Origin: Ascaris suum
Lineage: Eukaryota > Nematoda > Chromadorea > Rhabditida > Ascarididae
Assembly (NCBI GenBank): GCA_013433145.1
Contig: CM024179.1
Span: forward strand, 2,032,501-2,096,500
Reading direction: 5' to 3'
DNA length: 64,000 bases
The notes below the pieces were generated by a model, which was not told where the DNA came from, did no database searches, and saw only the letters and a list, made by a program, of their open reading frames with translations. Positions 18,913-31,027 of this stretch are shown piece after piece. How positions within the stretch are numbered: the stretch's first letter is position 1; each line of letters starts with the position of its first letter. A program made the translations under genes and the position numbers.

Positions 18913-21900
18913 GAATACATTCTTGAGGTGGAAAGGTTGCTTGGGAATACAAAAAAATGGACTATTCAACGGCGTTATACACAATTCAGGTATAAAATTT
19001 ACCATCTCATTTTTTAATATTCATCCTCCTGGAAGGGAAACTTAAGTTTAATTTAAATTTAATCAAATTTAACCGTTTCATTGAGCCAAAGATTTTCCGT
19101 TATCACGTCTAAACCAGGCACGATATGCTATAGCATATAGCAAGTATCCATTTGTCACTGATGGAGGGATCGTGGCTCCGGCATTTCATTAGTCTCCTTT
19201 GATGCTCATATTCAGGGCGGCCGTTTATATCATCATTATCTGCACGTAGATCATTTTTTGGGCAATGGAGTAAGAAAATATCATTTTTTTAAAGAATATG
19301 TTCTACTTGAGTATCAGGTGGCATTCATTGATTTGAGTTTTGGTCATCTCCGTTTTCAAGCACATATACTGTTTTGAAGTGTGGTCCTGAGGGATTAGGG
19401 TAAATAAAGGTTGCTTATGCTGGAGCGGAGGAGGCGTTTCATGCGGGTTTTGACGAGTTGTAGGGTAAAACACTCGACACATTGGCGTTCTCGGAAAACT
19501 TGTAAATTGCAAGTAACGTGTATTTATGAGAAAGGTATTGCGATGACAGTCCCTAGTCAGGTTTGTTATTAATAGATAGGAATGAGCGCCTAACATTGAA
19601 TGAGCGCCTTACAGGGTATACAGGTACTTTAGTGGTATTTAGGCTTGCCTGTAATTTGTTACATTCACTTGTCATCCTAACGTTTATGAGAGACTAGCAA
19701 AAATTTATAGTGAAGTGAGCAAGCGCTTGGAAAAATTCGGCATCGAATTAGGTCTTCCACCAAAGAAGGTAATCGGTAACACAAAGGAGCAATTCATCGC
19801 TCAACGAAAGGACGCATTACAGGTAATGCTTTAATTAGCCGATCAATAGGTGATGCTTCATTTGAAACGGTGATATTCTGCAATTGCAAAATGCATTTGA
19901 TAAATCGCCATATCAGCCATCATATGTATATGGTTGTTGTTAACTGTGAGGCGTTATTAGCTGCTAAATTGTTAGTGCATTTAATTGTCATACAAAACAT
20001 TTTGGTTCATATCGTTTGCCGGCGAGGAGTTTTGAACGAATCGGCGTTAAATTTTGGGTGTCTAGTCATGTGAAAGTTTTTCCACAGTTTGCACAGAGGT
20101 TTCTCAAGCGTTTTTTAAACGGTGAATGACAGAGCAAAACTCTTGATCATGAAAGCTGACCGCTAAAATTATCCCACCCAGATGATTGTACCAAGGTGAC
20201 AAGGTGGTCATACACAGGCGTGAGTTTTACGATTGAAAAGCGTGCGGTCCGTCAAGTGATGCTTTATGCTGCAATTACCTGCTTGTGCGCAATTATTAAC
20301 CTCATACCTGTGTACGGGAATAAATTTTGCATGTCTATAATTTAATTATATTCTATTCATTTCTTAAAAAAATGAGCGACATTTTTAGGGGATAATTTCC
20401 GAGTTTATTTTTACGTTCTAATTGGTTATAATAAATGAAAATATTCTGTTGGGTTTCATTTATTACAATTCATCAACGTCCATAATTTACTCTCGTTGTT
20501 CATAGATGCATTGAAGACGTCAAACTTCTTATCGAAAAATCTTTGATATTCGATATGGCGATTGCTTAATTATCTTTGATAATTATTTCATTGAAATTGT
20601 TGCTCAGATGCGTCGATTACTTTATCGTTAAAATTTATTTCCAAAGTATTTCACACATTTACAGAAATTTCTCGATGTGATATGCTCACATTCGTTGTTT
20701 TATTCGAGCCCGGTGGTTGTTGCATTTTTTGGTATTTTGCCAGGAACTTCGATAGGTACTTTTTTTCTCTCTCTCAATGTTAAAGTTTTATGAATTTCAA
20801 CTGATGTTACTGCGTTCTTTGATTGAAATATTACTTATCTTAAAAGCATCAATTTTGCAATTTGCCATGTAGTCAACAATTTTGCAATTTGCCATGTAGT
20901 CAACAATTTTGCAATTTGCCATGTAGTCAACAATTTTGCAATTTGCCATGTAGTCAACAATTTTCCATGGTGTTGGGAAGTGCCACATAATCCTCGAAGA
21001 GCCTGTAGATCCGTGAATCGCTCAAAAGCTTAGATAAAAAAGGTATTCGATGGGAGTGGGGGGGGGGGGGGGGATCTTTTCATTGAAGTATTTTAGCATT
21101 ATCTAATGTAACCACTCCAACACTTTCTTGGAATTGTCTAGTACATTTTTTAATGGAAGAATTATAGTCTTTAATATTAAAGGCTGAAATAGGAATTGGC
21201 TCAACAGAAGTTATCAGTTGTTATACGGATCATTGGAGAATGCATTTTATTCAGTGAATGTCAATTGCAGCGTTCGATGAATGGATTTTATTAAGTGTTC
21301 GAGGCAAATCTCAATGGGCATTAGGTGAGAAGCAGGTGAATTGTGGTTGGCGTGCAGGTAAAGCTCTCTACGAGCTGAAATGTGGTCGGAATTGTCTCAC
21401 ACTCTCTGCTATTCGTTATGGACCTGATCGATGTGGAAGTGTTGAGGGTATCAACGAAGCATTGGATTTCATTAGAAGTCTCGAATATCCTTATGTGAGC
21501 GAATGTGTTGCAAGTTGGGCCGATGAGAAGGGTATTATCGCTGTAAGGCCAGCTTTCAACAATGGAACTCTTCGAGATCACCTATATAAGGTATTTATTT
21601 CTAAGATAATAGGCGGGTTCTCATTGAAAAAGTTAAGAAGTTATTGACTGCTGTGGGTGTTTAAACTATAATACATGTGAGTAAGCAGCTGGAATCTTGC
21701 ATCGTTTAGCATATATGGAACTGTTCCGTTCTGGCAATATCTATGTCATTTTACGCCTATAAAATTTTTAATAGTCGCTTCCGGTTTTTAGAATTTCTTA
21801 GATAATATATTATTCGTTCGAATATTGGTTTCGACAATTTGGCTTGCATATTTGGGAAAATGGAGAGGGTAGTATAAGGATTGCATAAGAGGGGGAGGCT

Positions 21901-24900
21901 AGCATTTCAGGGAATATGGTAATGACCTATTAATACTCGCAAACAGCAGGATTATTTAATGAATTTGTTGGATATTAAGAGCAATTGGCGTGATGAGTTC
22001 TTCGTGAAATACTGTGTGGAACGTTCAGTTCTTTCGTTGGAGGCAATTGACGTGCGTTTTATATGTCGTCAGGTGTTGGAGGCGCTCTCGTTGTTTTGTG
22101 CTCTCTCTATTCCTTTCGGTGCGTTATGTTGTTGTATATAATTTTTATTTATTTATTTATTTAATTTTCGCATTTATAACGAAGAGTCAGGAAGCCCTCA
22201 TCTCAGGAAATGTTTCTGTTTTGTGAGTTGATTTTTAGTTATCCATCAAAGAAGAGCTGAGGCGTGGCGTAAAGGGAATTCATTCAGCTGGATGTGCGCA
22301 AGCCGCTGTTAGAAGTAAACAATGAAGCGGATTTGGCTGTTTTGAAAAAGTGAAAGCGTAGCCGAATATGAACTCAGTGTTCGGAGTTCATGGCGAAGGG
22401 ATCCCCATTAAAGTTGCTGCAGTGTGCTTTCAGTGAAGAAAGCCTGTAATGACCATATTATAGAGCTATAGGTGAGGTTATACATTCCATCGTCTCCCAG
22501 GTGATAGTAGGAGAAGTAAAGCCGTCTTCTGCTTGCAGCCGGATTTCAGCAAAGTAGAAGGGAATCGTTTGGAAAAGGAGGGAAGAGAATAAGTGATAAA
22601 AAGATCCAATGAAAAAATGATTTTTTGTGCTTCTTGTTCGTTAGCGGTGGTCGCACTGAATCCAATATTGGAAGCATGTTATCTAATTTGTGTGGGACGA
22701 TACACCGCTTTCTGTTAGGCAAGCGTGACTACCTCATTGACACAGCAGAGCCGAGTCTACTCGTTCTTTAGTAGGTCGCTAGAGGATTCGTCATACAATG
22801 GATGCACTTCATCCAAGAGGTATACTAACTAGCTGTTTCAGAGTGCATTATTATAGTGTTTTATAGTTACCAATTTAGAAGTGAATGCTAGCTAGGTGCT
22901 AATAAATGAATCATTTAGGGCGTATGCTTTATTGCAATATTTGTTGATTGCAGTTGATGTACATGCCGGTAATGTGTCGATATCAGATTGCGGGTGTGAA
23001 GTGATCGATGTGGAGCAAGGTAAAGATGCTTATAATATTTTCAAAAACCTTTTAATGATAGTAATGAAACTTTTTTTCCAAACTGCGTCATGGGTGCTCT
23101 GATGGTCCTTGCATTTGTCTCTCGCAACTCACCTTTCCTTCTCCTTCCCCTCCCTACCTCTTCTCAAGTTCCCCTTTCCCTTCCGAGCCTGTCTCGCTCT
23201 CCCCATGTAAGTGACTTTTCGATGTACATTCAGAGATTGAGCATAGCTGCAGTCACCTCACACTGAACCTCTTTATCGGTTCGTCCAACGAAATATAAAT
23301 ATTGAAGGGCCCAATGGCGAATTGCGTGGTGTCAGCGTTAAATAGAAATTCTTAAAACCAAAGCGATGCTATGAAACAATTTCAGTGATGTTTTCCTTCC
23401 GAAAAAAATTGAAACCAATTCAAGAAAATAATGTGGCGTTTAATAGATGAAACGATAGATAAAATTCAAGAAATAGAAATGGCAATGTTCCAAAAATACA
23501 ATTATTTCAATGCAAGAAAATTCTTCTTTAATTTTGTTCTATCAGTTATTCTAAAAAGCTTTCAAGATAGTGGAAAATAATTTGGAAAGAATAAAGTTCA
23601 CATGGTTTTTTGCAATTGGTGGGCAAAATTTACAATGGAACAGAAAATATCTTTTTGTTTATTTCATTGATGATCAATAGAAGTTTGCTTTGATTCTAAT
23701 TTTTGCTTATCTTAGTCATCAAATTTGTCGTAATTGTTGTCACTGTATCGTGTTGCAGTTCTGGCAGGACAGCCAAGTTTTCATCGGCCTTATATGCTTA
23801 AGGCATCTTGGGTTAATGTGAGTTTCTGATTGCCATCAATGATTTTTATTTTTAGTTTTTATTCTTTTTTTGCCACTTTACCTTCGATTCCTTGTGTCGT
23901 TTATCGTTTATTCTATTTATCATCATCTAGTTGCACCATCCGACTCGTCCAGTTACAAAAATTTGTGATTTCCAACAAAGTTCTCTCTATGAAAGTCAGG
24001 TGTAAAAAATGAATCTCGAAAGAATTTTATGTACAAACGAATCTAATGAGTTGTGATTTTATTCACATTTATTCGTATATGATTGGATGAGCAGTTTCAT
24101 AAATTTTGCAAGCGTATGTGGCAGCCGCTACTTCCCCTCCCCATTTCTCCCATTCATACCTTTCTTCAATGCTGGGTATCCTTTTGCCCGGAGCAGGAGT
24201 CTTTGATTTACCGATTGTGATAGCTGTCGTCAGCGACAGATTTCCTTTTCCGCCTTTAAATTAGAGTTGGAAAATGTGCGTGTGTGTGTGTGTGTGTGTT
24301 CATGGGATGCCAGGTCATTTTATTAGCCCTTCACTGTGTGCACTAATTTCCAAATTTTTTTCCCCGAAAATTATTAAGGGTTGACAGAATTTAAAGAATA
24401 TCTAAGTGTGGAGGATCCGTTAAGGCTATAAGTTATATTTAGAAAGCATTATGGCTGTAGGGTTTTCCGATCTCTACTTTAAAATATTGGCCATGTACTC
24501 CCACACTAACATAGCCGGACAGAATCTGATCTTTTTCTCTTGTAATTTTATGATTAATTGAATGTGCGCACGTGAAAGGCTTGATAATGAAGTTAATGTG
24601 GATGGCTATAAATGAAATGAGGATCGCATCCGTTAATCCAGAAGCTGCGAAAAGATGGAGCTCGGTCAAAGTTCATCATAAATGCTGTTTTAATTTACGC
24701 GTTTCTACTCATATGTTTCGTCTCTTTTATATTCAGTGGATAGATCGCACTGAATATGATGACTAAGTTTTTGAAATTTTTTTCACTCTATTAACAATCG
24801 TATTTTGTCCAGGTTCCGGAGGTTTTTCCATATACCTGGTCGCGCTGTTTTTGAGAGTATAAGTGTCCCCGTTTTATGTCACCAGGTAATATGTCGATTA

Positions 24901-27900
24901 TTGCAATCTTGTCACGAATTTGGTGAAGAGGGTATTTTTGGTTCGCTATAACGTTTATAACGCTTCAAACGTTAGTGTATATAGAGAGATTTTTATAGTG
25001 CCGTTTAATGTAGTTGTTAGTAAAAGTCCACAGTTAAATCCTCATGTGTGGCGATTTTTTGGAAGTAAGGGACGGGTTTGCTGTAATATTTCACTCGATA
25101 TCTCAGGTGTCTTGCGCATCTGTAAAGAAAATCTTATTGCAGCATACTGTACTAATTTCTGTCTTAGAAGCGTTGCTGCGGCATCAAATATTTCTGTCTT
25201 ATATGTTTAGCATTGTAACAGTACTTATTATTCCTGACATAACTTAAAAATTAAAAAAATATGCCTTCATATCACGTATTTTCTGCCGATAAAAGAATGC
25301 TGCGTTTTATTGATTTATTTTATTTTTTTATTCATTTCAATCAACAGAGCATTCGTTAGTCTCTTCATATCGCTTCCACTTGTCCCGATTGAATGCTTCT
25401 CTGTTCCGGTTGGTTTCTGCGGTATTTTCTAGAGAGTCACTCCATCTCATTACAGGTCGGCCTCTACTTCTTTTACCACTCCATGACATCCATTCTGTTA
25501 TTCTTTTCACCCAGTCCTCAGTTTTCTTTGCGAATATCTTCGCTGCCCGTTTAAACTTCTTTATTCCGGCTTCTGCTATCCAGTCCTTAACTTTTGTTAT
25601 ACCTCGGAACCATTCGTTGGGTTTCCTCTCGACCAGTTTGGTTCCTGTCATGATTCTTTCAGGAACCAGATTGGTCGACAGGAAAGCTTACGATCAATTC
25701 CGACTTCGGTTAGTGAAGGAAATCCATGAGATCAAACCCGTTGCACTTCGGAGCCGTTCGTTGGGTTTCCTCTCGACCAGTTTGGTCCCTGTTATGATTC
25801 CTTCAGGAACCAGATCGGTCGACAGGAAAGCCAACGATCAATTTCGGCCAAAAATCACTTCTTTTCCCTTCATATGCTGTTTTACCCTGATCATTAAATT
25901 TGGACCGTTGCCAAAAATTTCGGTCCTTGAATTTTGAAGGTTGTGGAATCGAATCGAATAATTCAGAACTTCATAATTTTATGACGATGGAAGCAGCAGC
26001 TATGAAATTTGCTCAGTAGAGCTGAGTTTGGACGTACATTCGCGCACAGATTAATAGCATTCGTGTGTTTGGGATTTCACGAAATTTTTAACAATCACAA
26101 AGTTCGTGTAATCTAATAGTAGGTGCAAAATTTAGTCATAAATGGTGGAATTGAGGAGGGAGTTTGTTCACACGGTCAAACTGATTCCAAATTTTGAAAT
26201 ATCGCCAAGAAGGTTGCAATCTAAAATGTTCAATCTTAACTTAGTGGTACTCATAAAACTTGGCCTTTCGAGATATATAGTCTATGTGCTTTCTTCATGA
26301 TGTCAGGCAATAACTCAATGTTTTTGGAAAATTGTGGTTCTTGTCTATCTCACTGTAGTAATGCTCATGAAAATTCTAATTTGGTAAGTGAGTGAGACCA
26401 AAGAAAACGTAGTCGTTTTTGGGGCAAGTGGATGCAGCCCCAAATATCACTTTTACACACAATTTGCATAAAGCACATATTGTGCCGAGACGTAGAGCGC
26501 GCTTTCTGATGTATCTCATTTTCAGACGATTGAAGATATGATGGTATTTGCGTTCGGCGAATTCCTCTTCGAATTGCTAACTGGTTTTTTTTCGTTCCCG
26601 ATGAATTCGGTCAGTGAGGGTCTAGCTTTGGTACCCTCTGTTTTTCGTAAGTTCTAATTCGTCAAAGCTTTTGGCGAGGTTCATACGAACATTCATTCTA
26701 GTTTCAGATAGACTCATCCTTTTTTTCCCTGCATATGAGTCTTTGTTTCTTGTTTGTTTCTCCGGTTGTATGTTCCACGTACATAAACCCGCTTTGTCGA
26801 CTGTATATACTTTCTCTGAGGTGAGATTACGGAAGCTATAAAGCCGCATGGAAACAAGTCTCCGTCTTGAAGTCATATATGTCTGCATTGATTCGCAAAA
26901 TTATTTGCATCTGGAAGATACCAGTAAATGTCCGCAGCGATGTATTTAAGGTCTTATAGAATACTCAATCCTTGCAATTTTTTCCAGAATATTCACCTCT
27001 TCCCTACGCCTCTTTGTCCCGAATATCTGCGACAGGCACAAACTCTCGGATGTACTTTGAGTGAGAAAGTTGCTAATGCTGCAAGCTTTGGTCTGTAAAC
27101 GGAGAATGTATGGCATTTCTGCATTATCGTCACGTCACATCGAATATCAGACTGAATGCCGTACATAGTCTTTCCAATTATTTACTGGTTAAATAGCCAA
27201 CCACTTCAACGGGTTTTCATTTTTATCATTTACTTTTGAGTGTAATCTATGCTATGAATTTAGTTACCAAGCTTAAAGCAGAAATTATGCTCTATATGTG
27301 GCCAATGAAGCAATAAGACCGATTTCTTTATTAACCACCATTGCGTTGTCATTGAGCGTTATTGAATCATTCTGTGTAGTATAGATAGTAGAATTGCAGA
27401 GAGCGCATATTGTGCTAGTTTGGCTGATGCATTTTTTCATTTGTTTTGCTATAGAAACACTAATATATTTCTATGGCGAAATTCAGGTATATGTCGGGAA
27501 CTGTCCCATTGTTTGCTACGAATTGTTGTGAAGAAATGAGTGTAGTTCATTTAAAATTTAAAAAAAAAGAAAACTATCAAAGCCTGTCATGTCTTTTACT
27601 CTTTGATAGTTATGAATGTTTACAAATTTCAGAGCCGATATTGAAGTCAATATTCGCACCTGATAGACGCGTAATGCCTACGCTTATAGAACTTATTAGT
27701 TCCGAGTTAGTCCTTTTAAAGTTTTTACTCGTTGCTCTCTCGTTGTATCTTTGGCAGTCTTTGGAGAAGTGCTTGTAAGGCGATGTGGGGGTTGGTGTTG
27801 ATCATATACGTCCTTATTTCGCGAAGCATCCGCTATTTTCATTAATTTTACGTGAGGAGTAAAATTGAACGTTATTTTATGACAATTTTTCAAATTCGAC

Positions 27901-30159
27901 AGAGGTTTTATTGAAATAGGAGCTGTTTTGTGAATTGAATTTAGTTTTTTTTTGTAGCTCAAAGAAGTGAACAGCGTTGGGAAATTCGTTGTCGTCCTAT
28001 TTTATTGCACTCTAAGATTGCGATGTTTATAGATTGAATCGGTGAAGAATTTTAATTGAGGCATTTGTGCATAAATTGTTTCATATAGTCTTTGATAACG
28101 GTCACTTGAATGCGGTCCTATTATTGATGGTAACTAAGATTCTTGATTCTTTGAAATGTCATAGTTAGCAAAACTCGAGCTCACACTAATTCATGATCAA
28201 TGCTCTAGCAATTGCAGCTCACAAAGGGAGCAGCTAGGCTTATAATTCGTTTGAATTGTTTCCCACTGAGGCTGTTTATTATATCGAAACTTATAGTGCG
28301 TAGCAGATTTCTTGTTTACTACTATTTCTCGACATTCAGATCTATGGCAATTTATAATTACTTCATATATTGCTATAGCTTATAGCTGATTGAGTTATGC
28401 GCAATCAATCCTATTTACGTCGTTGTTTTTTGATATGTCATCATTATCTAGAAACCATATAATTTTTAATAAATGCCTCAGGGTTTATGGCGTTTCACTG
28501 CGAAGCGAGATGCTTATGTTAGTGGTGAACATGTTGAAGAGGGGTTTAATGTTACTAAGCATTACCGCATAAAACTCAGTAATTATTATATTCGATTTCC
28601 TTTATGCTGTGTCTATTTTATATTTTTTCAGTAGTATCCCACTTGGATTGTATTCAAGGTTTGTAGTTAAAACCGTAAAGAAATCCCACAGTTGATCATT
28701 ACATTTTAAATTACTGGTAAAACAGACAAGGTTCACCGCAGTTGCATCTTTTGTTCAAAAGTTTTGGAGTATTTTGTTTGCACTTCATACCAATAAATGC
28801 TACTGTATTTATGTTATACTCCAGCTTTTTGCATCGGTGTATTGCAGCAATTGTCATAGTATAAGTTTAGTGGGTGCAGTGACATGTCATTACTCGTGAA
28901 TTCATTGAGCAAGGAACCTAGCTGTTCGAAAAATTAAATAAATTTTTTGAAGGTATTCTATTCGTTTGGCCTCTTTATTTGTTTTCATTTCTTCTTGAGA
29001 GGAAACTTATTGCAGTTTGTTCGTTGATATCCCGGTTGCGAAAATGAATCGACGGGAAATTCGAATGCCAACCACTGTGAAGCAACTATTGGATGGGCTA
29101 TGTGAAAGCATTCGCCAACGCCTACATTCAGATCGCGCCCAGGTGTGTATTCAAGTTCCTGTTGAACTACATGAAAAAAAAAGTGTCACAGATTAATTGA
29201 ATTATGAATGAATGCATCCTGGTGATTGCATTTGCCTTATATGTTTGCCGAAGAGATTTTCAAGTTTTTGAAGATGAAATTGGCTGTTGAATGATTTTTT
29301 TCACCCATTAAGTGGAACGTATAGATGCCTTTAAATAACTGGAAAGGCTTCTTGCTGCCTAGATGAGAAAGAATTTCGTGCACTCAGATTTTTACGAATT
29401 TCACTTTTTGATGATATGACAACTTGATTAGAAAAGTCAATATCGCAAAATGATGGATGACCATGTAAAGGAGCGATATTTTTAATTCCCTTCAAAAATT
29501 CATCAGATCGTCGTATTTTTATATTTTTTTATTGAATGTGAAAAGTTTATATATCCTTTTAATCAATACTTTTTAATCATATTTATATTTCAGCATAATC
29601 GAATACAGAAAGAAGAAAAGATGCGACGGTTGATTCTATCGGAAGGTGAAAAATTACGCAGAAAACAAATCATGAAATGTGTGAGTCAACTCATATTATA
29701 TTCCAATATTTGAATATTTTTCTCGCCATTTTATTTCTCTTCTTCTTATCCCACATAGTTCACTGTTCATTTCACTATTTATTTGCCTAGTGCCTGTTCG
29801 AAACTCTTCGTATAGAAACATTAGACCTATTTAATGAGTGCAAACTAAGCAAAGCATTTCCACTCATTAATTGCTGCGGTCCTTGTTCTTGAAAACTGCT
29901 CTTCACAAAAATTGCTGGCGAGTGCTAGATGTCAGGTTGTTGAGGGTGATTTTGGCCATCTCGATTGACTAAAGCGGTGATATAGGCTATTGATGAAAAT
30001 AGACACAAAGCTTGGTAGATAGGGGTAGAATTTTTAGAGTCAACTCTGTAAACAGGATACACAATTGATTAGTGACAGGACAACTAAATTTATGTTCTCT
30101 TTCAGGAGCAAATGAAATTCAGCAAACCGAACACTGAAGAGAGGAACGCTTCTCAATAA
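18913..30159 (+). CDS. PXK: PXK/MONaKA homologue: PX domain plus pseudokinase (5' end missing)
   Basis: PXK binds PI3P on endosomes through its PX domain, modulates receptor trafficking and, as MONaKA, interacts with Na,K-ATPase. Exons, all phase-consistent: 18913-18989, 19693-19822, 20665-20755, 21271-21590, 21950-22118, 22954-23019, 23759-23817, 26526-26609, 26988-27060, 27633-27705, 29016-29142, 29594-29680, 30106-30159 (TAA). They encode 469 residues. The PX domain shows WTIQRRYTQF (phosphoinositide-binding Arg and Tyr) and LGLPPKKVIGN, with FIAQRKDALQ before its last helices. The kinase-like domain shows GWRAGKALYELK, NNGTLRDHLYK, VDVHAGNVSI in place of HRDxxxxN, and IDVEQ in place of DFG, as in vertebrate PXK (HLHASN, LDLEN). 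It is therefore probably a weak or dead kinase. MPTLIELI and the RMPTTVKQLLD tail follow. The protein ends shortly after a basic helix, so the proline-rich and WH2 tail of mammals is absent. The N-terminal residues before EYILEVERLL were not found. Confidence 0.92.
20850..20970. repeat. 27-bp tandem repeat, four copies, intronic
   Basis: Four near-identical 27-base units run from 20850 to 20957, with a partial fifth after them. Each contains TTTGCAATTTGCCATGTAG. The unit is a multiple of three, so the minus strand reads an open nine-residue repeat (VDYMANCKI), but no start, splice or partner supports a gene. The array lies in the PXK intron between 20755 and 21271. Confidence 0.95.
21058..21073. 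repeat. G16 homopolymer
   Basis: A run of 16 G sits in a PXK intron about 200 bases before the exon at 21271. It is one of at least nine runs of 11 or more G or C in the window, striking in such AT-rich DNA. Confidence 0.9.
25337..25651 (-). mobile_element. 3' end of a non-LTR retrotransposon (LINE) remnant
   Basis: The minus strand encodes an open 104-residue piece that looks like the extreme C-terminus of a LINE reverse transcriptase polyprotein. It contains WVKRITEWMSWSGKRSRGRP, then MRWSDSL and NRDKWKRYEET, fitting the common pattern of a GRGRPxxRW motif followed by a DREKWKRLEE-type end. The RT and endonuclease domains are absent, so this is a 5'-truncated dead copy. The clade cannot be told from this piece. 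Confidence 0.7.
25610..25848. repeat. two direct copies of a long hairpin beside the LINE tail
   Basis: A segment of about 94 bases (25610-25703) recurs at 25754-25847 with few changes. Each copy holds an inverted repeat with 26-base arms: 25622-25647 with 25660-25685, and 25766-25791 with 25804-25829. The arms pair with about three mismatches around a 12-base loop. The left arm of the first copy overlaps the 5' side of the LINE reading frame, so the hairpins may belong to the element or to a nested insertion. Confidence 0.8.
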
Positions 30160-31020
30160 GTTTTACTTGCAGCCCTGATGGAATTGCAAATATTGATCAA
30201 TGATGAAACACGCCGGCAGGCTTTGTAGGTCATGAATAGAGTGGGTTGAGCAAGTTCATTTTATGTGGCACTTAGAGGTAAGCGGAAAACTTTCGCAGAA
30301 ATGCTCCTACTGCAATGGTTCATTCGTTCCGAAATGCTAAAAAAACTTAAAGACGTGACCGTACACCTGTGAATTTTTGCAGTTTCAACTTTCATCGGGT
30401 ATTTCTCACAAATTGGACGTGGGTGCTTATCTTTTGGCGATTTTCACGACGTTACCATGGCAGCTGATGTTCAAGGCAAGCGTACCCAAATCTATGCGCT
30501 AAAGCCACCTTAAGATTTTTGTGAGAATTTAATGGGGAAACGTGAGATTTCACTACTTTACCCATTCTGTCATGGATCTCTGTTCATTTGCCACTTCCGA
30601 GAGAAGAAGAGGTGACAGTTGAATATGTTTATCTCTCTTTTTTCCTTTCCTTCTCCACAGTTTTCCATTCACTCCCTTTTCATTATTTTACTTATACTTC
30701 CCAAATCAGATATCGGGTTTTTTTTGTGATAAAGCGGCCAATAGTCACAGTCAGTGTCCTGAGATTCGATACTTAATTATTGTGAATGTTTGTGTGACAT
30801 GTTTGTGCCAAGTACATATGTCTATGTTCATTACGTCCAATATTCTGGGATGCCATCGTACAAGTAGCCAATCAACTGTATATGATGGAAATACAGCATA
30901 CAACTGATATTTAAATACATTTCCTTGAAAATCATTTCTTCGCTCAGAGATTGCAAAGGGAAGGGTGCTAACGACGGAATTGAGTCTGTTCTGTTATAAA
31001 TTCTATTCTGTACAGTATTA
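30160..31020. other. PXK 3' flank, no gene seen
   Basis: The sequence after the PXK stop should contain its 3'UTR. I see no clear AATAAA close to the stop and no reading frame with family resemblance. Confidence 0.45.
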
Positions 31021-31027
31021 TATCATA

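Larger units (their letters stand above)
23818..26525. other. large PXK intron with a retroelement remnant
   Basis: The intron joins exon 23759-23817 (ending KASWVN) to exon 26526-26609 (starting TIEDMMVFAFGE), in phase 0. The human protein reads straight through at the same place. It contains a short GT microsatellite near 24280-24300 and the LINE fragment with hairpins at 25337-25848. A short open frame after an acceptor-like AG at 24736 (WIDRTEYDD, then stop) is not needed. Confidence 0.7.

Noticed and set aside
20850..20970. CRISPR-like array
   Set aside because: Units are contiguous with no spacers, and the DNA is a eukaryotic intron.
24736..24766. possible PXK exon WIDRTEYDD after an acceptor-like AG
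   Set aside because: The exons at 23817 and 26526 join in phase and match the vertebrate protein without it, and it ends in a stop.
25380..25937. 185-codon plus-strand frame
   Set aside because: It is the antisense of the LINE tail plus the duplicated hairpin; the minus strand carries the recognisable protein.
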